Assembly (NCBI RefSeq): GCF_020421205.1 | Contig: NZ_JAIZZH010000001.1 | Span: 558,001-622,000, forward strand | DNA length: 64,000 nt | Origin: Hymenobacter pini | Lineage (GTDB): Bacteria; Bacteroidota; Bacteroidia; Cytophagales; Hymenobacteraceae | Reading direction: 5' to 3' | Part shown: positions 41,584 to 50,866 of the stretch, one piece after another | Position numbering within the stretch: position 1 is the first letter of the stretch | How the letters are laid out: each line of letters begins with the position of its first letter | The notes under the pieces: generated by a model | The model's database searches: none | What the model was told of the DNA's origin: nothing | What the model saw: the letters and a program-made list of their open reading frames with translations, nothing else | Translations under genes and position numbers: made by a program

Positions 41584-42036
41584 ATGCGTATCAAACCACA
41601 TACATGCTTGGTAATAGCAGCCCTTGCAGCTGCGTTAGGTGCTTGCTCACAGACCAGCTCTGATGGCAGGTTCACGCCTCGCGAGCAAGGGTACGCATCC
41701 ACCTCATCTACCGCTGACATAGCACGGGATGCAGCTGCCGGAACAGATTCTAGCACTGGAACGGCTGATGAAACCGAGGTGAGCATCAACGCTAACAACT
41801 TAATACAGACGCGCACGATACACAGCCAAACTGTGCAGTTGATAGGAGATGGTAACCGCGTCACCTTCGCAGGGGAAAGTAAGGTGTTCAGCCTGACCGG
41901 AAACTCCAACGACGTAAAGCTGGATAACGTGAAAGACATTGAAATAACCGGCGACAATAACACCGTTATTTGGCGTGGCACCAGACCATACATCAGCACG
42001 ACCGGTAAAGGCAATGTGGTAAGGGAAACAAAATAG
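41584..42036 (+). CDS. DUF3060-like beta-helix lipoprotein
   Basis: A 150-residue lipoprotein with lipobox LGAC (lipidated Cys about residue 21), a Ser/Thr-rich linker, and three turns resembling DUF3060: IGDGNRVTFAGESK, LTGNSNDVKLDNVKD and ITGDNNTVIWRGT. The repeated G-N/D-x-N-x-V/T pattern gives a small right-handed beta-helix. The codons are lower in GC than average. It probably sits on the envelope surface. Function unknown; a terminator follows. Confidence 0.8.
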   Translation: MRIKPHTCLVIAALAAALGACSQTSSDGRFTPREQGYASTSSTADIARDAAAGTDSSTGTADETEVSINANNLIQTRTIHSQTVQLIGDGNRVTFAGESKVFSLTGNSNDVKLDNVKDIEITGDNNTVIWRGTRPYISTTGKGNVVRETK

Positions 42037-42059
42037 CTTGTGCCATTCCAGGCATGCAA

Positions 42060-42087
42060 AAAGGCCTCAGCAAACACTGAGGCCTTT
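42060..42087. terminator. Bidirectional terminator
   Basis: An 11-bp perfect stem AAAGGCCTCAG (42060-42070) with CTGAGGCCTTT (42077-42087), 6-nt loop, A/T-rich outside. It serves both the DUF3060 and the amylase gene, which are convergent. Confidence 0.88.
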
Positions 42088-42110
42088 GTTTCTCTACTAC
42101 CTTCCACGAG

Positions 42111-44663
42111 TTAATGGGCCACTACCAGCCGCTGCACCGAAACCGCCGCGCCTGACCGGATGCGTAGCAGATAGGTGCCATTGGGCCAGGTGCTGGTGTC
42201 GAAGCTGGTACGCCGGCCGGTTAGTGGCAGCGTCCGGAGCAGTTGGCCCTGCAGGCTGTACACCTGCAGCTGGGCCGAAGTAGGGAAGGCTATTTCTAGC
42301 ATTACCTGCCCGGTGGCAGGATTAGGGTAGAGCTGAGGCGCAAAGCCATTTCTAGCACCGGCCGTAGCCGTAATCTGCGTGGGCGTGAGTTGCAGCAGCC
42401 AGGTTTGGTTGGTTCCCAGCGCCGCCAAGTTCGAGGTCCAGTTGCTGAAACCGCCCTGTGCATCAAGCGTGACGGTGCCAGCTGCCTGCCCCGTGAGTAG
42501 CTCCGTAACCTGGTATACACCCGCGGGCAGCGTAGAAAGGGCCAGGGAAAGCGCCGGACTGGCCGAAGTGCCCATATTGGCTACCGTCAACACGGCTTGT
42601 TGCTGGTACACCCGGGCGTACCCCAGCACGCTAGCAGCCGGCGAAGACACTGGCAGCAGATAGCCTTTGCGCAGAGGCTCGTGGGTGTTGCGCAGCCGGA
42701 TGAGCTGCTTGTAATGGTTGAGCAGAGAGGCTGGGTCTGCTTGCTGGGTGGCTACGTTAAACTGCGCGTAGTTGCTGTTAACAGCCCGCCAGGGCGAGCC
42801 GGTAGTAAAACCGGCCTGCGTTCCGGCCGTCCACTGCATGGGCTTGCGCTTGTCTTCATCTACGCCCGAGCCCTGCATACCTATTTCCTCACCGTAGTAC
42901 AGAAACGGCACTCCCGGCAGCGTCAGGTATAGGGCAGCTGCCTGCTTCATGCGGCCCAGGTTGCCGCCCAACTGGTCGAGCACCCGGTTCTGGTCGTGGT
43001 TGGTGAGGAAGGTACCGTACTGCAGCTTCGGGTAGGAACGGTCCACCACGGTTAATTGCGTGCGCAGGGCGTTGGGGTTACCAGCGTTCAGGCTGCTGAT
43101 GATGGCCGCCGCCTGGTCAAATTCAAAGCAGGCATCGAGGCGCTGGTTGAGCACGTAGGGCACCACGGCCGCCGTGTTGGTCCAGGCTTCACCAATGGTG
43201 AAGGCCTTGGGATTTACGGCCCGCACTGAGTCGTGAAACTCCTCCAGAATACCCATTGTCTCGGGCGTATTTTCCAGGGTGTTGCCGTTTTCCACCAGGT
43301 ATTTTACTGCATCGAGGCGGTAGCCATCCACCCCCTTGCGCAGCCAGAACCTGGAGGCATCCCACATGGCCGCTTTCAGCTGCGGATTCCGCCAGTTAAG
43401 GTCGGGCATACCGCTCCAGAACACCCCGTAGTAGTAGCTGCCGTTGCGTGGGTGCCACACCGGAGCGCCACCCGGCCCGGTACCGGGTACGCTGCTCGAC
43501 CACCGGTACCAGTCCCGGTACGCGTTGGTAGGGCTGCTGGCCGCCTGCTGAAACCACGGGTGCTGGTCGGAGGAATGATTCAGCACCAAGTCGATAATCA
43601 CCTTGATACCGCGCTGGTGGGCCGCCGCCAGAAAAGCCTCAAACTCGGCCATGGTGCCGTAATCGGGCTCAGTAGCCTTGTAGTTGGTCACATCGTAGCC
43701 GTGGTAGCTGGGGCTCTCCATCATGGGCATCAGCCAGATGCCAGTAACGCCCAGGTCGGAAGTGGTAGCGGGGTTGCCGTCGTTAAGGTAGTCGAGCTTC
43801 TGGGTCAGGCCCGCAAAGTCGCCTTTGCCATCCCCATTAGAGTCGTAGAAGCTCCGCACGAACACCTCGTAAAACACCGCGTCGTTCCACCAGTGGGTGG
43901 TGTAGTCAGTGAGGGAGGGCGTGCAGGTTTGGCAGGTCCCGAAGCACACAGCCGGGGTAGTATTGGTAGCGGCCGTGGCGTCAAACACGCGGGTTAGCGC
44001 ACCGTTGGCATCGGCGGTACCGCAGGTGGCGGGCACCGTTTCCACGCCGCTCATCGTGTTACCATTCACGAAGCGGTACTGAAAACGCGTTGGCGCGGGT
44101 AGGGCAATCTGCACCTCGTAAATACCGTCGCCGTTGTCGTCGGTCAGGGGCAGGGCATTGGCATCACCTTCCAGGCCATAGCCGGCCAGGGGCTGAAAGT
44201 TGCCGATGACGTGCACCCCGGCCCTGGAAACAGTTAAGCCACGCATGTTTACGGCAAACCGTACCTGCGTATTGCAGCCCCCGAAAGTCAGCGCCGGCAA
44301 GCGCACGGCACTACCGCCCACTACCACCTGCCGGTTCACATTGCCACTGCCATCGGCCACCCCGCAGCTGGCGGGCGGCAGTTCCGCCCCGCCCCAGCCG
44401 TTGCCATTCACAAATTTGTAGAGGTAAGTGCCGGCCGGTACGTCCACCGTTGCTTCGTACACCCGGTCGTTGTCGGGGTCGGTGAGCAGGGTAGTGGCCG
44501 GGTTCCAGTCGGCCCCGTAGCCGGCCGCCGCCTGGAAATTGCCAGCCACGTGCACGCCGCCGGCTGCTACTGTCTGCTGGCGCATATCCACCCGGAAAGT
44601 AAGCTGCACAGCCCGCGCGCAGACGCTGCTCAGCAGTAGGGTAATAAGTAGAACGTGTTTCAT
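42111..44663 (-). CDS. GH13 alpha-amylase with two starch-binding-like domains and T9SS tail
   Basis: An 850-residue secreted enzyme. It has a signal peptide (MKHVLLITLLLSSVCARA), two related N-terminal beta domains (about 20-125 and 132-235, each beginning LTFRVDMR/VRFAVNMR and including GVHVxGNF), the catalytic barrel (about 270-670) and a C-terminal T9SS sorting domain (LYPNPATGQVMLEIAFP, ending SVQRLVVAH). The GH13 triad is Asp451 in GYRLDAV, Glu492 in IGEAW and Asp557 in NHDQNR; the conserved DLVLNH is also present. It cuts alpha-1,4-glucans outside the cell. The T9SS tail implies export through that system. ATG at 44663. Confidence 0.95.
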   Translation of the reverse strand: MKHVLLITLLLSSVCARAVQLTFRVDMRQQTVAAGGVHVAGNFQAAAGYGADWNPATTLLTDPDNDRVYEATVDVPAGTYLYKFVNGNGWGGAELPPASCGVADGSGNVNRQVVVGGSAVRLPALTFGGCNTQVRFAVNMRGLTVSRAGVHVIGNFQPLAGYGLEGDANALPLTDDNGDGIYEVQIALPAPTRFQYRFVNGNTMSGVETVPATCGTADANGALTRVFDATAATNTTPAVCFGTCQTCTPSLTDYTTHWWNDAVFYEVFVRSFYDSNGDGKGDFAGLTQKLDYLNDGNPATTSDLGVTGIWLMPMMESPSYHGYDVTNYKATEPDYGTMAEFEAFLAAAHQRGIKVIIDLVLNHSSDQHPWFQQAASSPTNAYRDWYRWSSSVPGTGPGGAPVWHPRNGSYYYGVFWSGMPDLNWRNPQLKAAMWDASRFWLRKGVDGYRLDAVKYLVENGNTLENTPETMGILEEFHDSVRAVNPKAFTIGEAWTNTAAVVPYVLNQRLDACFEFDQAAAIISSLNAGNPNALRTQLTVVDRSYPKLQYGTFLTNHDQNRVLDQLGGNLGRMKQAAALYLTLPGVPFLYYGEEIGMQGSGVDEDKRKPMQWTAGTQAGFTTGSPWRAVNSNYAQFNVATQQADPASLLNHYKQLIRLRNTHEPLRKGYLLPVSSPAASVLGYARVYQQQAVLTVANMGTSASPALSLALSTLPAGVYQVTELLTGQAAGTVTLDAQGGFSNWTSNLAALGTNQTWLLQLTPTQITATAGARNGFAPQLYPNPATGQVMLEIAFPTSAQLQVYSLQGQLLRTLPLTGRRTSFDTSTWPNGTYLLRIRSGAAVSVQRLVVAH

Positions 44664-44729
44664 CCAGATAGAAGGCAAGTCGTCAAAAGAATCCTAAAGA
44701 TACTACCAGCAGTGCCTGGGATGCAGCAA

Positions 44730-44775
44730 AAAAGGCTGCCCAGCTCGGTATTTTACCAAGCTGGGCAGCCTTTTG
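44730..44775. terminator. Terminator between amylase and purU genes
   Basis: AAAAGGCTGCCCAGCTCGGTA (44730-44750) pairs with the complement at 44755-44775 with one mismatch; a long stem and A/T borders. On the minus strand it ends purU transcription. Confidence 0.85.
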
Positions 44776-44796
44776 AAGAGTATCAGCCTTGTGCCG

Positions 44797-45630
44797 CTAC
44801 TCGAACACGATGGTTTTGTTGCGGTGGACGGCTACCTGCTCCCGGAATACTAGCGTGAGGGCCCGGGCCAGGGTGAGCTTTTCCACGTCGCGGCCGGCCT
44901 GGGCCATGTCGTGAGCATTCTGGGTGTGGTCCGTCGGAATGACGCTCTGGGCAATGATGGGGCCCTGGTCGAGCTGGTCGGTGACGAAGTGGGCGGTGGC
45001 TCCGATGCTTTTCACGCCCCGGGCGTAGGCCTGCGCGTACGGGCTGGCCCCAATAAAGGCCGGCAAAAAGCTGTGGTGAATGTTGATGAGCCGCTCGGGG
45101 AAATGGGCCACAAACTCCGGCGACAGAATGCGCATGTAGCGGGCCAGCACCACAAACTCCGGCTGGTAGTGCTCAATCTGCTGCAATACGGCCGCTTCGT
45201 GGGCCTCCCGCGAAATGCCCTCGGCGCTGATATGGTGGTAGGGCACGTTCAGTCGCTCCGTCAGCTCGCGCAGGTTGTTGTGGTTGCTGATAACGGCCAG
45301 AATTTCGGCCTGCAGCTGCCCAAAGAAATGGCGGATTAGCAACTCTGATAGGCAATGATGCTCTTTGGTGGCCAGCACCACGATGCGGCGGGGCCGGTCG
45401 TCGCGCAGCCGAACGCGGGCCGCGGCGGGCAGTGCCGCCCGCAGGTCGCGTAACAGCGCCTCCTGCTCACAGGCCCCTTCAAACTCGGTGCGCATGAAGA
45501 AATGCTGGTCGTCGCGCTCCACAAATTCGCCGTTGCGCAGCACGTTCAGGCCATGTCGGTACAAAATTTCGGTAATCCGGTACACCAGCCCCGGCTCGTC
45601 GGGGCAGTCAATCAGCAGGAAATGAGCCAT
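44797..45630 (-). CDS. purU: Formyltetrahydrofolate deformylase
   Basis: A 277-residue enzyme that releases formate from 10-formyl-THF for purine synthesis and one-carbon balance. Residues 1-80 are an ACT domain (MAHFLLIDCPDEPGLVYRIT), the rest a formyltransferase fold: ISNHNNLRELTERL, the HHSFLPAFIGASPY block with the catalytic His, and the Asp near TDQLDQGPIIAQ. Length matches E. coli PurU (280). The ATG at 45630 aligns with the family start; a longer frame to 45687 is unlikely. Single gene. Confidence 0.95.
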   Translation of the reverse strand: MAHFLLIDCPDEPGLVYRITEILYRHGLNVLRNGEFVERDDQHFFMRTEFEGACEQEALLRDLRAALPAAARVRLRDDRPRRIVVLATKEHHCLSELLIRHFFGQLQAEILAVISNHNNLRELTERLNVPYHHISAEGISREAHEAAVLQQIEHYQPEFVVLARYMRILSPEFVAHFPERLINIHHSFLPAFIGASPYAQAYARGVKSIGATAHFVTDQLDQGPIIAQSVIPTDHTQNAHDMAQAGRDVEKLTLARALTLVFREQVAVHRNKTIVFE

Positions 45631-45780
45631 AAGGTGGGGCGCATGAATCGGTAGGTGAAAGCAGCGCAGGCTGGTAGCTGAAAGCACGGCTGGCCAAAGG
45701 TACGCATCCGGTTTATAGGGGCCATACCTCAGCGGGCAAGCTCAACCTAACCAAACAGTCCGGCTTGCGTTGGCACAAGT

Positions 45781-46782
45781 ATGAACGAAGACCATAAACT
45801 CAGCCGCCGCCAGGTAATCAACGGCCTGGGCGCCAGCCTAGCCGTGGCCGCTGTAAGCCCCATACTCCCGGCCGATGCGGCCGAACCATCCTTTCCCGTT
45901 ATGCCCCTCAAAGACCCAACCACCGCCTACCCCAAGCCGCCGTTCAAAAGCCAGCAGCAGCCTTGGCCCGGACTAGCCGGCCAGATGGACCCCAAACCCG
46001 ACCACGGCGAGCAGAGCTACAAAGGCTCCGGCCGCCTTAAGGGCCGCAAAGCCCTCATTACCGGCGGCGACTCCGGCATGGGCAGGGCCGCCGCCATTGC
46101 CTACGCCCGCGAAGGAGCCGACGTAGCCATCAACTACCTGCCCGCCGAAGAAGCTGATGCCAAAGAGGTAATAGCCCTGATTAAAGCGGCCGGCCAGAAG
46201 GGCGTGGCAATTCCCGGCGACCTGCGCGACGAGGCTTTTTGCAAAAAGCTGGTGGCGGAAGCCGTGCGGCAGCTGGGCGGACTGGATATTGTGGTAAGCA
46301 ACGCCGCCCGCCAGCAAACCCGCAAGTCCATCCTCGACCTGACCACTGAGGATTTCGACGCCACGATGAAAACCAACATCTACGCGCCGTTCTGGATTAT
46401 TAAGGCCGCATTACCCCACCTGCCGCCGGGTTCAGCCATCATCGGTACCACTTCCGAGCAGGCCACCGACCCTTCCGAGGACCTGTACGATTACGCCCAA
46501 ACCAAGGCCGCTACCACCAATTACGTCCGCTCCCTGGCCAAGCAGCTGGCTCCGAAAGGTATTCGCGTGAACGGCGTAGCGCCCGGCCCCATCTGGACGC
46601 CCCTGCAGGTAAGCGGCGGTGCCACTCAGGAAAAGCTAGTGAAATTCGGCGGCGACACGCCCCTGATGCGCCCCGGCCAACCCGTCGAGCTGGCCTCCAT
46701 CTACGTGCAGCTCGCCGACCCGCAGGCCAGCTACGCCACCGGGCAGGTGTATGGTGCCGCCGGCGGTAAAGGCCTGCCATAG
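45781..46782 (+). CDS. SDR family oxidoreductase with twin-arginine leader
   Basis: A 333-residue short-chain dehydrogenase (YghA-like). The N terminus has a twin-arginine-type leader (LSRRQVINGLGASLAVAAV) followed by a long linker rich in Pro and Lys, then TGGDSGMG (cofactor loop near 95-102), a catalytic Ser in GTTSEQ and YAQTK (Tyr and Lys). YghA-type enzymes reduce aldehydes or dehydrogenate alcohols. A Tat leader would carry the folded NAD(P)-bound enzyme to the periplasm; this is inferred. A terminator-like hairpin and a long palindrome follow. Confidence 0.9.
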   Translation: MNEDHKLSRRQVINGLGASLAVAAVSPILPADAAEPSFPVMPLKDPTTAYPKPPFKSQQQPWPGLAGQMDPKPDHGEQSYKGSGRLKGRKALITGGDSGMGRAAAIAYAREGADVAINYLPAEEADAKEVIALIKAAGQKGVAIPGDLRDEAFCKKLVAEAVRQLGGLDIVVSNAARQQTRKSILDLTTEDFDATMKTNIYAPFWIIKAALPHLPPGSAIIGTTSEQATDPSEDLYDYAQTKAATTNYVRSLAKQLAPKGIRVNGVAPGPIWTPLQVSGGATQEKLVKFGGDTPLMRPGQPVELASIYVQLADPQASYATGQVYGAAGGKGLP

Positions 46783-46806
46783 CGCACAGCCCAATACGAG
46801 CTAGAA

Positions 46807-46839
46807 AAAACGCCCGGCTACCTGAGTAGTCGGGCGTTT
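46807..46839. terminator. Terminator after the Tat-type SDR
   Basis: AAAACGCCCGGCTAC (46807-46821) pairs with GTAGTCGGGCGTTT (46826-46839), with one unpaired base, and a T-rich right border. Confidence 0.8.
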
Positions 46840-46878
46840 GTGTTTTGTTAGAGCTATAGGCTGATTTGCTTCAAAAGT

Positions 46879-46978
46879 GAACGTCATGCAGAGGCGCAGC
46901 CGAAGCATCTCGCGTGCTGATGTTTGGATTAGCTTTACAACGTCAGCACGCGAGATGCTTCGGCTGCGCCTCTGTATG
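46879..46978. repeat. Long palindrome, member of the GAACGTCATGC family
   Basis: Arms of about 37 bp, starting GAACGTCATGCAGAGGCGCA at 46879, pair with their complement ending about 46976 with one or two changes; the loop is about 19 nt. The inner end of each arm reads GCATCTCGCGTGCTGA, seen also at 58.7 kb. Confidence 0.92.
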
Positions 46979-47005
46979 GCTAATAACGCGCTGCTAGTCA
47001 GATAA

Positions 47006-47485
47006 CTATGAACCAAGCATCCAGTTTCGTAACAGGGTTTCGGGTTCGGTGCGGTGGCGGGCGGTTGAAACAAGCGTCAAGACAATCGGCTTGGCTTCTG
47101 CTACTTCCAGTTTCAGGTAATACTGTTCTGGCTTCTCGCCTTGCTCAATTGCTGCGTGGCGTATGGATGCACGTTCGGCCGTGAATGTCTGCGTGGGAGT
47201 TCCGCGTCGGTCAAGCCAGTCAAGGCGCAGTTCATCACCCAGTAAGCTCAACCGCACCCGCCGGATGCTCCACCAAACGCCCAGCCCCACGGCCAGCACC
47301 AGTAAAGCCAGAGTGCTGCCTACCGCTACTAAGCCGGTGTGATAAGCCAGATGAAAATCGGGCAGGAACAGGAAGGGCAGGCCGAGCAGCAGCGGCCCCA
47401 AAAAGCTACATAGCAGCACCATGGTGAGGCGGCCGCCGTCGAAGGTGCGTAGGTCGATGCAAGCAGGTGGAGAGGTAGTCTGCAT
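47006..47485 (-). CDS. Membrane protein of unknown function
   Basis: A 159-residue protein with two membrane helices, about residues 21-40 and 48-70, and a C-terminal soluble beta-rich half (LSLLGDELRLDWLDRRGTPT). The plan resembles small PH-domain-like membrane proteins of Bacteroidetes. The ATG at 47485 is preferred to the frame start at 47545. It lies 17 bp after the DUF3592-like gene on the same strand, probably one transcript. Function unknown. Confidence 0.65.
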   Translation of the reverse strand: MQTTSPPACIDLRTFDGGRLTMVLLCSFLGPLLLGLPFLFLPDFHLAYHTGLVAVGSTLALLVLAVGLGVWWSIRRVRLSLLGDELRLDWLDRRGTPTQTFTAERASIRHAAIEQGEKPEQYYLKLEVAEAKPIVLTLVSTARHRTEPETLLRNWMLGS

Positions 47486-47502
47486 CTTATGAAGTAGATG
47501 TG

Positions 47503-47925
47503 CTATAGCTGTTGAAAAATAAGCCAGAAGCAGTAACCAATACAACCTGTCCCCGATGACATCATGGTATAAGCAGCCAGGTTCGCTCTACCATGGTGAA
47601 TCATAAATTCTTCTGGATTGACCGGGTTGTAGAGAACACGCAGCGTTTCCCCCGCTTTATACAAGCTGTCTTCCTGTGATGCTAACTGAGTGTAGCTCTT
47701 TGTTATCCAGCGTTTGTCTGCTGTCACGAACCGAATAGAGTATTGGTAGAGGCCTCTGCCGTCCAGAAATGCAAACCAGGTGTCATCAATCACCTGGGTT
47801 ACTAAGCCGTCAGCCTCCAGCCCATTCTTTTGTAACCGTTGATATTTGTTGCGAAGCGAATTTCCTGAAATCAGGCCCATAGCACCAGCTATAAACCAGA
47901 GGATGATCTGTACATCGGGGTCCAT
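47503..47925 (-). CDS. DUF3592-like membrane protein
   Basis: A 140-residue protein with an N-terminal helix (IILWFIAGAMGLISGNSL) and a C-terminal one (about 118-138) around a soluble beta domain (GLYQYSIRFVTADKRWITKS), with VLYNPVNPEEFMI matching DUF3592. Function unknown; such proteins occur singly in many genomes. It is divergent from the HTCS gene across 65 bp, so that short gap must hold both promoters. Confidence 0.8.
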   Translation of the reverse strand: MDPDVQIILWFIAGAMGLISGNSLRNKYQRLQKNGLEADGLVTQVIDDTWFAFLDGRGLYQYSIRFVTADKRWITKSYTQLASQEDSLYKAGETLRVLYNPVNPEEFMIHHGRANLAAYTMMSSGTGCIGYCFWLIFQQL

Positions 47926-47990
47926 GTAAACGGCTGAGTCAGGTATTTCAGAATGTTACCCGAAAGTACTGTTCTGTGTATCTTTCGGCA

Positions 47991-50759
47991 ATGCCCCCCT
48001 TTCCATTTCCTTTCTGGTTGAAACGCTCTGTCGGTTGGCTGTGCGCAGTGCTGCTTGTACTGATGAGCTGCTCCCGCTCGGCCCCCAAGCGCCAGTATAC
48101 CATCGGGTTTTCGCAGTGCACCAACGGCGACGCCTGGCGGCAGGCCATGCTGGCGGGCATGCAGAAGGAGCTGAGCTTTTACCCGGAAGTGCGCTTCCGG
48201 ATGAAGGATGCCAAGTACAGCTCGGCCCTGCAGGAGCAACAGATCAAGGAGTTTCTGCGGGAAGGTATCGACCTGCTGATTGTATCGGCCAACGAAACCG
48301 AGCCCGTGACGCCCATTGTGGAGGAGGTGTACAACCGCGGCATTCCGGTAGTGATTCTGGACCGGCGTACTACCTCCAAGCTTTACACCGCCTACGTGGG
48401 CGGCAACAACTTGGAAGTGGGCCAGACGGCCGCCCGCTACGCCGCCGGCCTGCTGGGCGGGCGCGGGCAGGTGCTGGAAGTGCTGGGGGCCCCCGGTTCC
48501 AGCCCCGCCATCGACCGGCACCGGGGCTTCGCGCAGGCCCTGACTGAGTACCCCCAACTGCAGCTAGTAGCCCAGGTGAACAGCAACTGGGAGCGGCCCT
48601 CGGTGCTGGCACGTCTGCCCGCCGTGCTGCGGCAACACCCCGAAGTAGACCTGATTTTTGCCCACAACGACCGGCTGGCCCTGGGTGCGTACCAGGTGTG
48701 CAAGCAATTGGGCCGCGAGCCGCAGGTGCGTATTGTGGGCGTGGATGGTTTGCCAGGCCCACACGGCGGTATTCAGTTGGTGCAGGATGGCATTATCAAC
48801 TCCACGCTGCTGTACTCGCCGGGTGGGGAAGAGGCCATCCGCACGGCCATGCGCATCCTGCAGCGTCAGCCCTTTGAGAAGGAAAACCCGCTGAGTACGA
48901 TGGTCATCGACTCGACCAACGTGCTGACGATGAAGCTGCAAACTGAGAAGCTCAGCAGCCAGCAGCAGGATATTCAGCGCCAGCAGCGGCTGTTGCGGCG
49001 GCAGCAGGATACCTATGCCAGCCAGCAAACGGTGCTGTACGTGCTGGCGGCGGCGTTGCTGGGAGCGGCTGGGCTTGGGGTATTGGTGTGGCGGGCCTTC
49101 CGGGCCAACCGGCGCATCACGCAGCGCCTTGAGGCTCAAAACCACGAAATCCTCGACCAGCGCAACCAGATTCAGGAGTTTGCCGAGCAGGCCCGGGTGG
49201 AAACGGAGGCCAAGCTGCGCTTCTTCACCAACTTTTCCCACGAGCTGCGCACCCCGCTCACGCTCATCCTGGGTCCGGTGGAGGAAATGCTCACTAGCGG
49301 CCCCAACCTGCCCGCCGCCCAACGCCACGACCTGGGCCTGGTGCGCCGCAACGCCCAGCGCCTGCTACAGCTGGTGAACCAGCTCATGGACTTCCGCAAG
49401 ATTGACGTGGGCAAGATGCCGGTGCGCGCCACCGAGGGCAACCTGGTGGCCTTCGTGCGCGAAATCATGGACGTGTTTGAGCGCCCGGCCCGGCAACGAG
49501 GCATCCGGCTCCGGTTTCTGCCCGCTGAGCCGGCGTTGCCGCTGTGGTTTGACACCAACGTGCTCGACAAGGTATTCTTCAACCTGCTTAGCAACGCCCT
49601 CAAATTCACGCCCGAGGGCGGGCAGATTACCGTGAGCCTGCAGCGCGTACCTACCGAAAACGCCGTACGCGTGAGCGTGGAGGACACCGGCCGGGGTATC
49701 TCGGAGCAGGACCGGGCCCACATTTTCGAGTGGTTTTACCAGGGCCAGCAGTCGGCGGCCAAGGGCTCCGGTATGGGGCTGGCGTTGGCGCTGGGCCTCA
49801 CCCGGCTGCACCAGGGTACGTTGAGCTTCAGCAGCCAGCCCGGCCGGGGTAGCACCTTTGTAGTCACGCTGCCGCTGGAGCTGCCCCAGGAACTGAAATC
49901 AACGGAGGCGGTAGCGCCCGCCAACTTGGGTTTCTCGGTGGAGGAAGAACTGGCCCCGGCCAGCCGCCCCGAGCCAGAGGCGGCGGTGAGTGGGAGCGAG
50001 GCGCTGGTGCTCGTCATTGAAGATAACCCCGAGGTGAATGCCTTTCTGGTGCAGAAGCTGCGGCCCCACTTCCAGGTAACTACCGCCTTCGACGGGGCCC
50101 GGGGCCTGGAGTTGGCCGCCGACAGCATCCCCGACCTGATTCTGTGCGACGTGATGCTGCCCGAGCTGAGCGGGCTGGAGGTGGTAGCCCGGCTGAAAAA
50201 CGACTGGCGCACCTCGCACATTCCGGTGGTGCTACTCACGGCCCGGGGCGCGTCGGAGCAGCAAGTGGAAGGCGTGCAGGCCGGCGCCGATTTGTACCTG
50301 ACCAAGCCTTTCAACCCCACGTTTCTGCTGGAAAGTATCCGCACGCTGCTCAGCAACCGGGACAAGCAGCGCGAGCATTTCCGCCGGGAGCTGTCGGTGA
50401 GCACCGCCACCGTGGCCCCGCAGCGCGTGGACCAGAAGTTTCTGGCCGACCTCACGGCTATTGTGGAAGCTAACCTCTCGCGCTCCGAGCTGAGCGTGGA
50501 AGACGTAGCCCGCAGTCTGGGTATTTCGCGGGTGCAGCTGTACCGCAAGGTGAAGGCTGTGCTGGGCACCGGCGTCACCGATTTCATCCAGGGCATCCGC
50601 CTTACCAAAGCCCGCCAATTGCTGCTCTCCGACGAGCTGACCATTGCCGAAGTGGCGTATCAGTTGGGCTTCTCCTCGCCCTCGTACTTCTCCACGTCCT
50701 TCAAAGCCCGCTACCAAGTGTCGCCCTCCGAGTTCCGGGCGCTGCACACTACGGCGTAG
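47991..50759 (+). CDS. Hybrid two-component sensor (HTCS) with LacI-type sugar-binding domain
   Basis: A 922-residue one-protein signalling system. In order: signal anchor with a hydrophobic stretch ending VLMSC, a periplasmic LacI/ribose-binding-type domain (about 36-300, with QYTIGFSQCTNGDAW), a helix, a second membrane segment (about 348-368), HisKA with phospho-accepting His417 in FFTNFSHELRTPL, HATPase (NALKFTPEGG, DTGRGI), a response-regulator domain with Asp720 in ILCDVMLPE, and an AraC-type HTH (830-922, LTIAEVAYQLGFSSPSYFS). B. thetaiotaomicron BT1754, with the same order, senses fructose. The adjacent GH32, fructokinase and SusC/D genes suggest the same here. ATG at 47991 is preferred to a GTG at 47976. 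Confidence 0.95.
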   Translation: MPPFPFPFWLKRSVGWLCAVLLVLMSCSRSAPKRQYTIGFSQCTNGDAWRQAMLAGMQKELSFYPEVRFRMKDAKYSSALQEQQIKEFLREGIDLLIVSANETEPVTPIVEEVYNRGIPVVILDRRTTSKLYTAYVGGNNLEVGQTAARYAAGLLGGRGQVLEVLGAPGSSPAIDRHRGFAQALTEYPQLQLVAQVNSNWERPSVLARLPAVLRQHPEVDLIFAHNDRLALGAYQVCKQLGREPQVRIVGVDGLPGPHGGIQLVQDGIINSTLLYSPGGEEAIRTAMRILQRQPFEKENPLSTMVIDSTNVLTMKLQTEKLSSQQQDIQRQQRLLRRQQDTYASQQTVLYVLAAALLGAAGLGVLVWRAFRANRRITQRLEAQNHEILDQRNQIQEFAEQARVETEAKLRFFTNFSHELRTPLTLILGPVEEMLTSGPNLPAAQRHDLGLVRRNAQRLLQLVNQLMDFRKIDVGKMPVRATEGNLVAFVREIMDVFERPARQRGIRLRFLPAEPALPLWFDTNVLDKVFFNLLSNALKFTPEGGQITVSLQRVPTENAVRVSVEDTGRGISEQDRAHIFEWFYQGQQSAAKGSGMGLALALGLTRLHQGTLSFSSQPGRGSTFVVTLPLELPQELKSTEAVAPANLGFSVEEELAPASRPEPEAAVSGSEALVLVIEDNPEVNAFLVQKLRPHFQVTTAFDGARGLELAADSIPDLILCDVMLPELSGLEVVARLKNDWRTSHIPVVLLTARGASEQQVEGVQAGADLYLTKPFNPTFLLESIRTLLSNRDKQREHFRRELSVSTATVAPQRVDQKFLADLTAIVEANLSRSELSVEDVARSLGISRVQLYRKVKAVLGTGVTDFIQGIRLTKARQLLLSDELTIAEVAYQLGFSSPSYFSTSFKARYQVSPSEFRALHTTA

Positions 50760-50866
50760 TAGCGCGCAGCTCCGCTTCGCGCACTAGCGGAGCGAGTAAC
50801 GGGCGTGTAGTGCTTACGCTCCGGGAACTCGCCTGCGGCTCGTGCGCGGAGCGGAGCCGCACTACT
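50758..50866. repeat. GC-rich palindrome after the HTCS gene
   Basis: AGTAGCGCGCAGCTCCGCTT... (50758-50790) pairs imperfectly with the complement at 50836-50866; the loop carries GGAGCG words. It overlaps the last bases of the HTCS stop codon. The sequence differs from the GAACGTCATGC family but has the same size and plan. Confidence 0.75.

Noticed and set aside
46879..46978. CRISPR repeat pair
   Set aside because: Only two inverted arms with one loop; no direct repeats with regular spacers and no cas gene.
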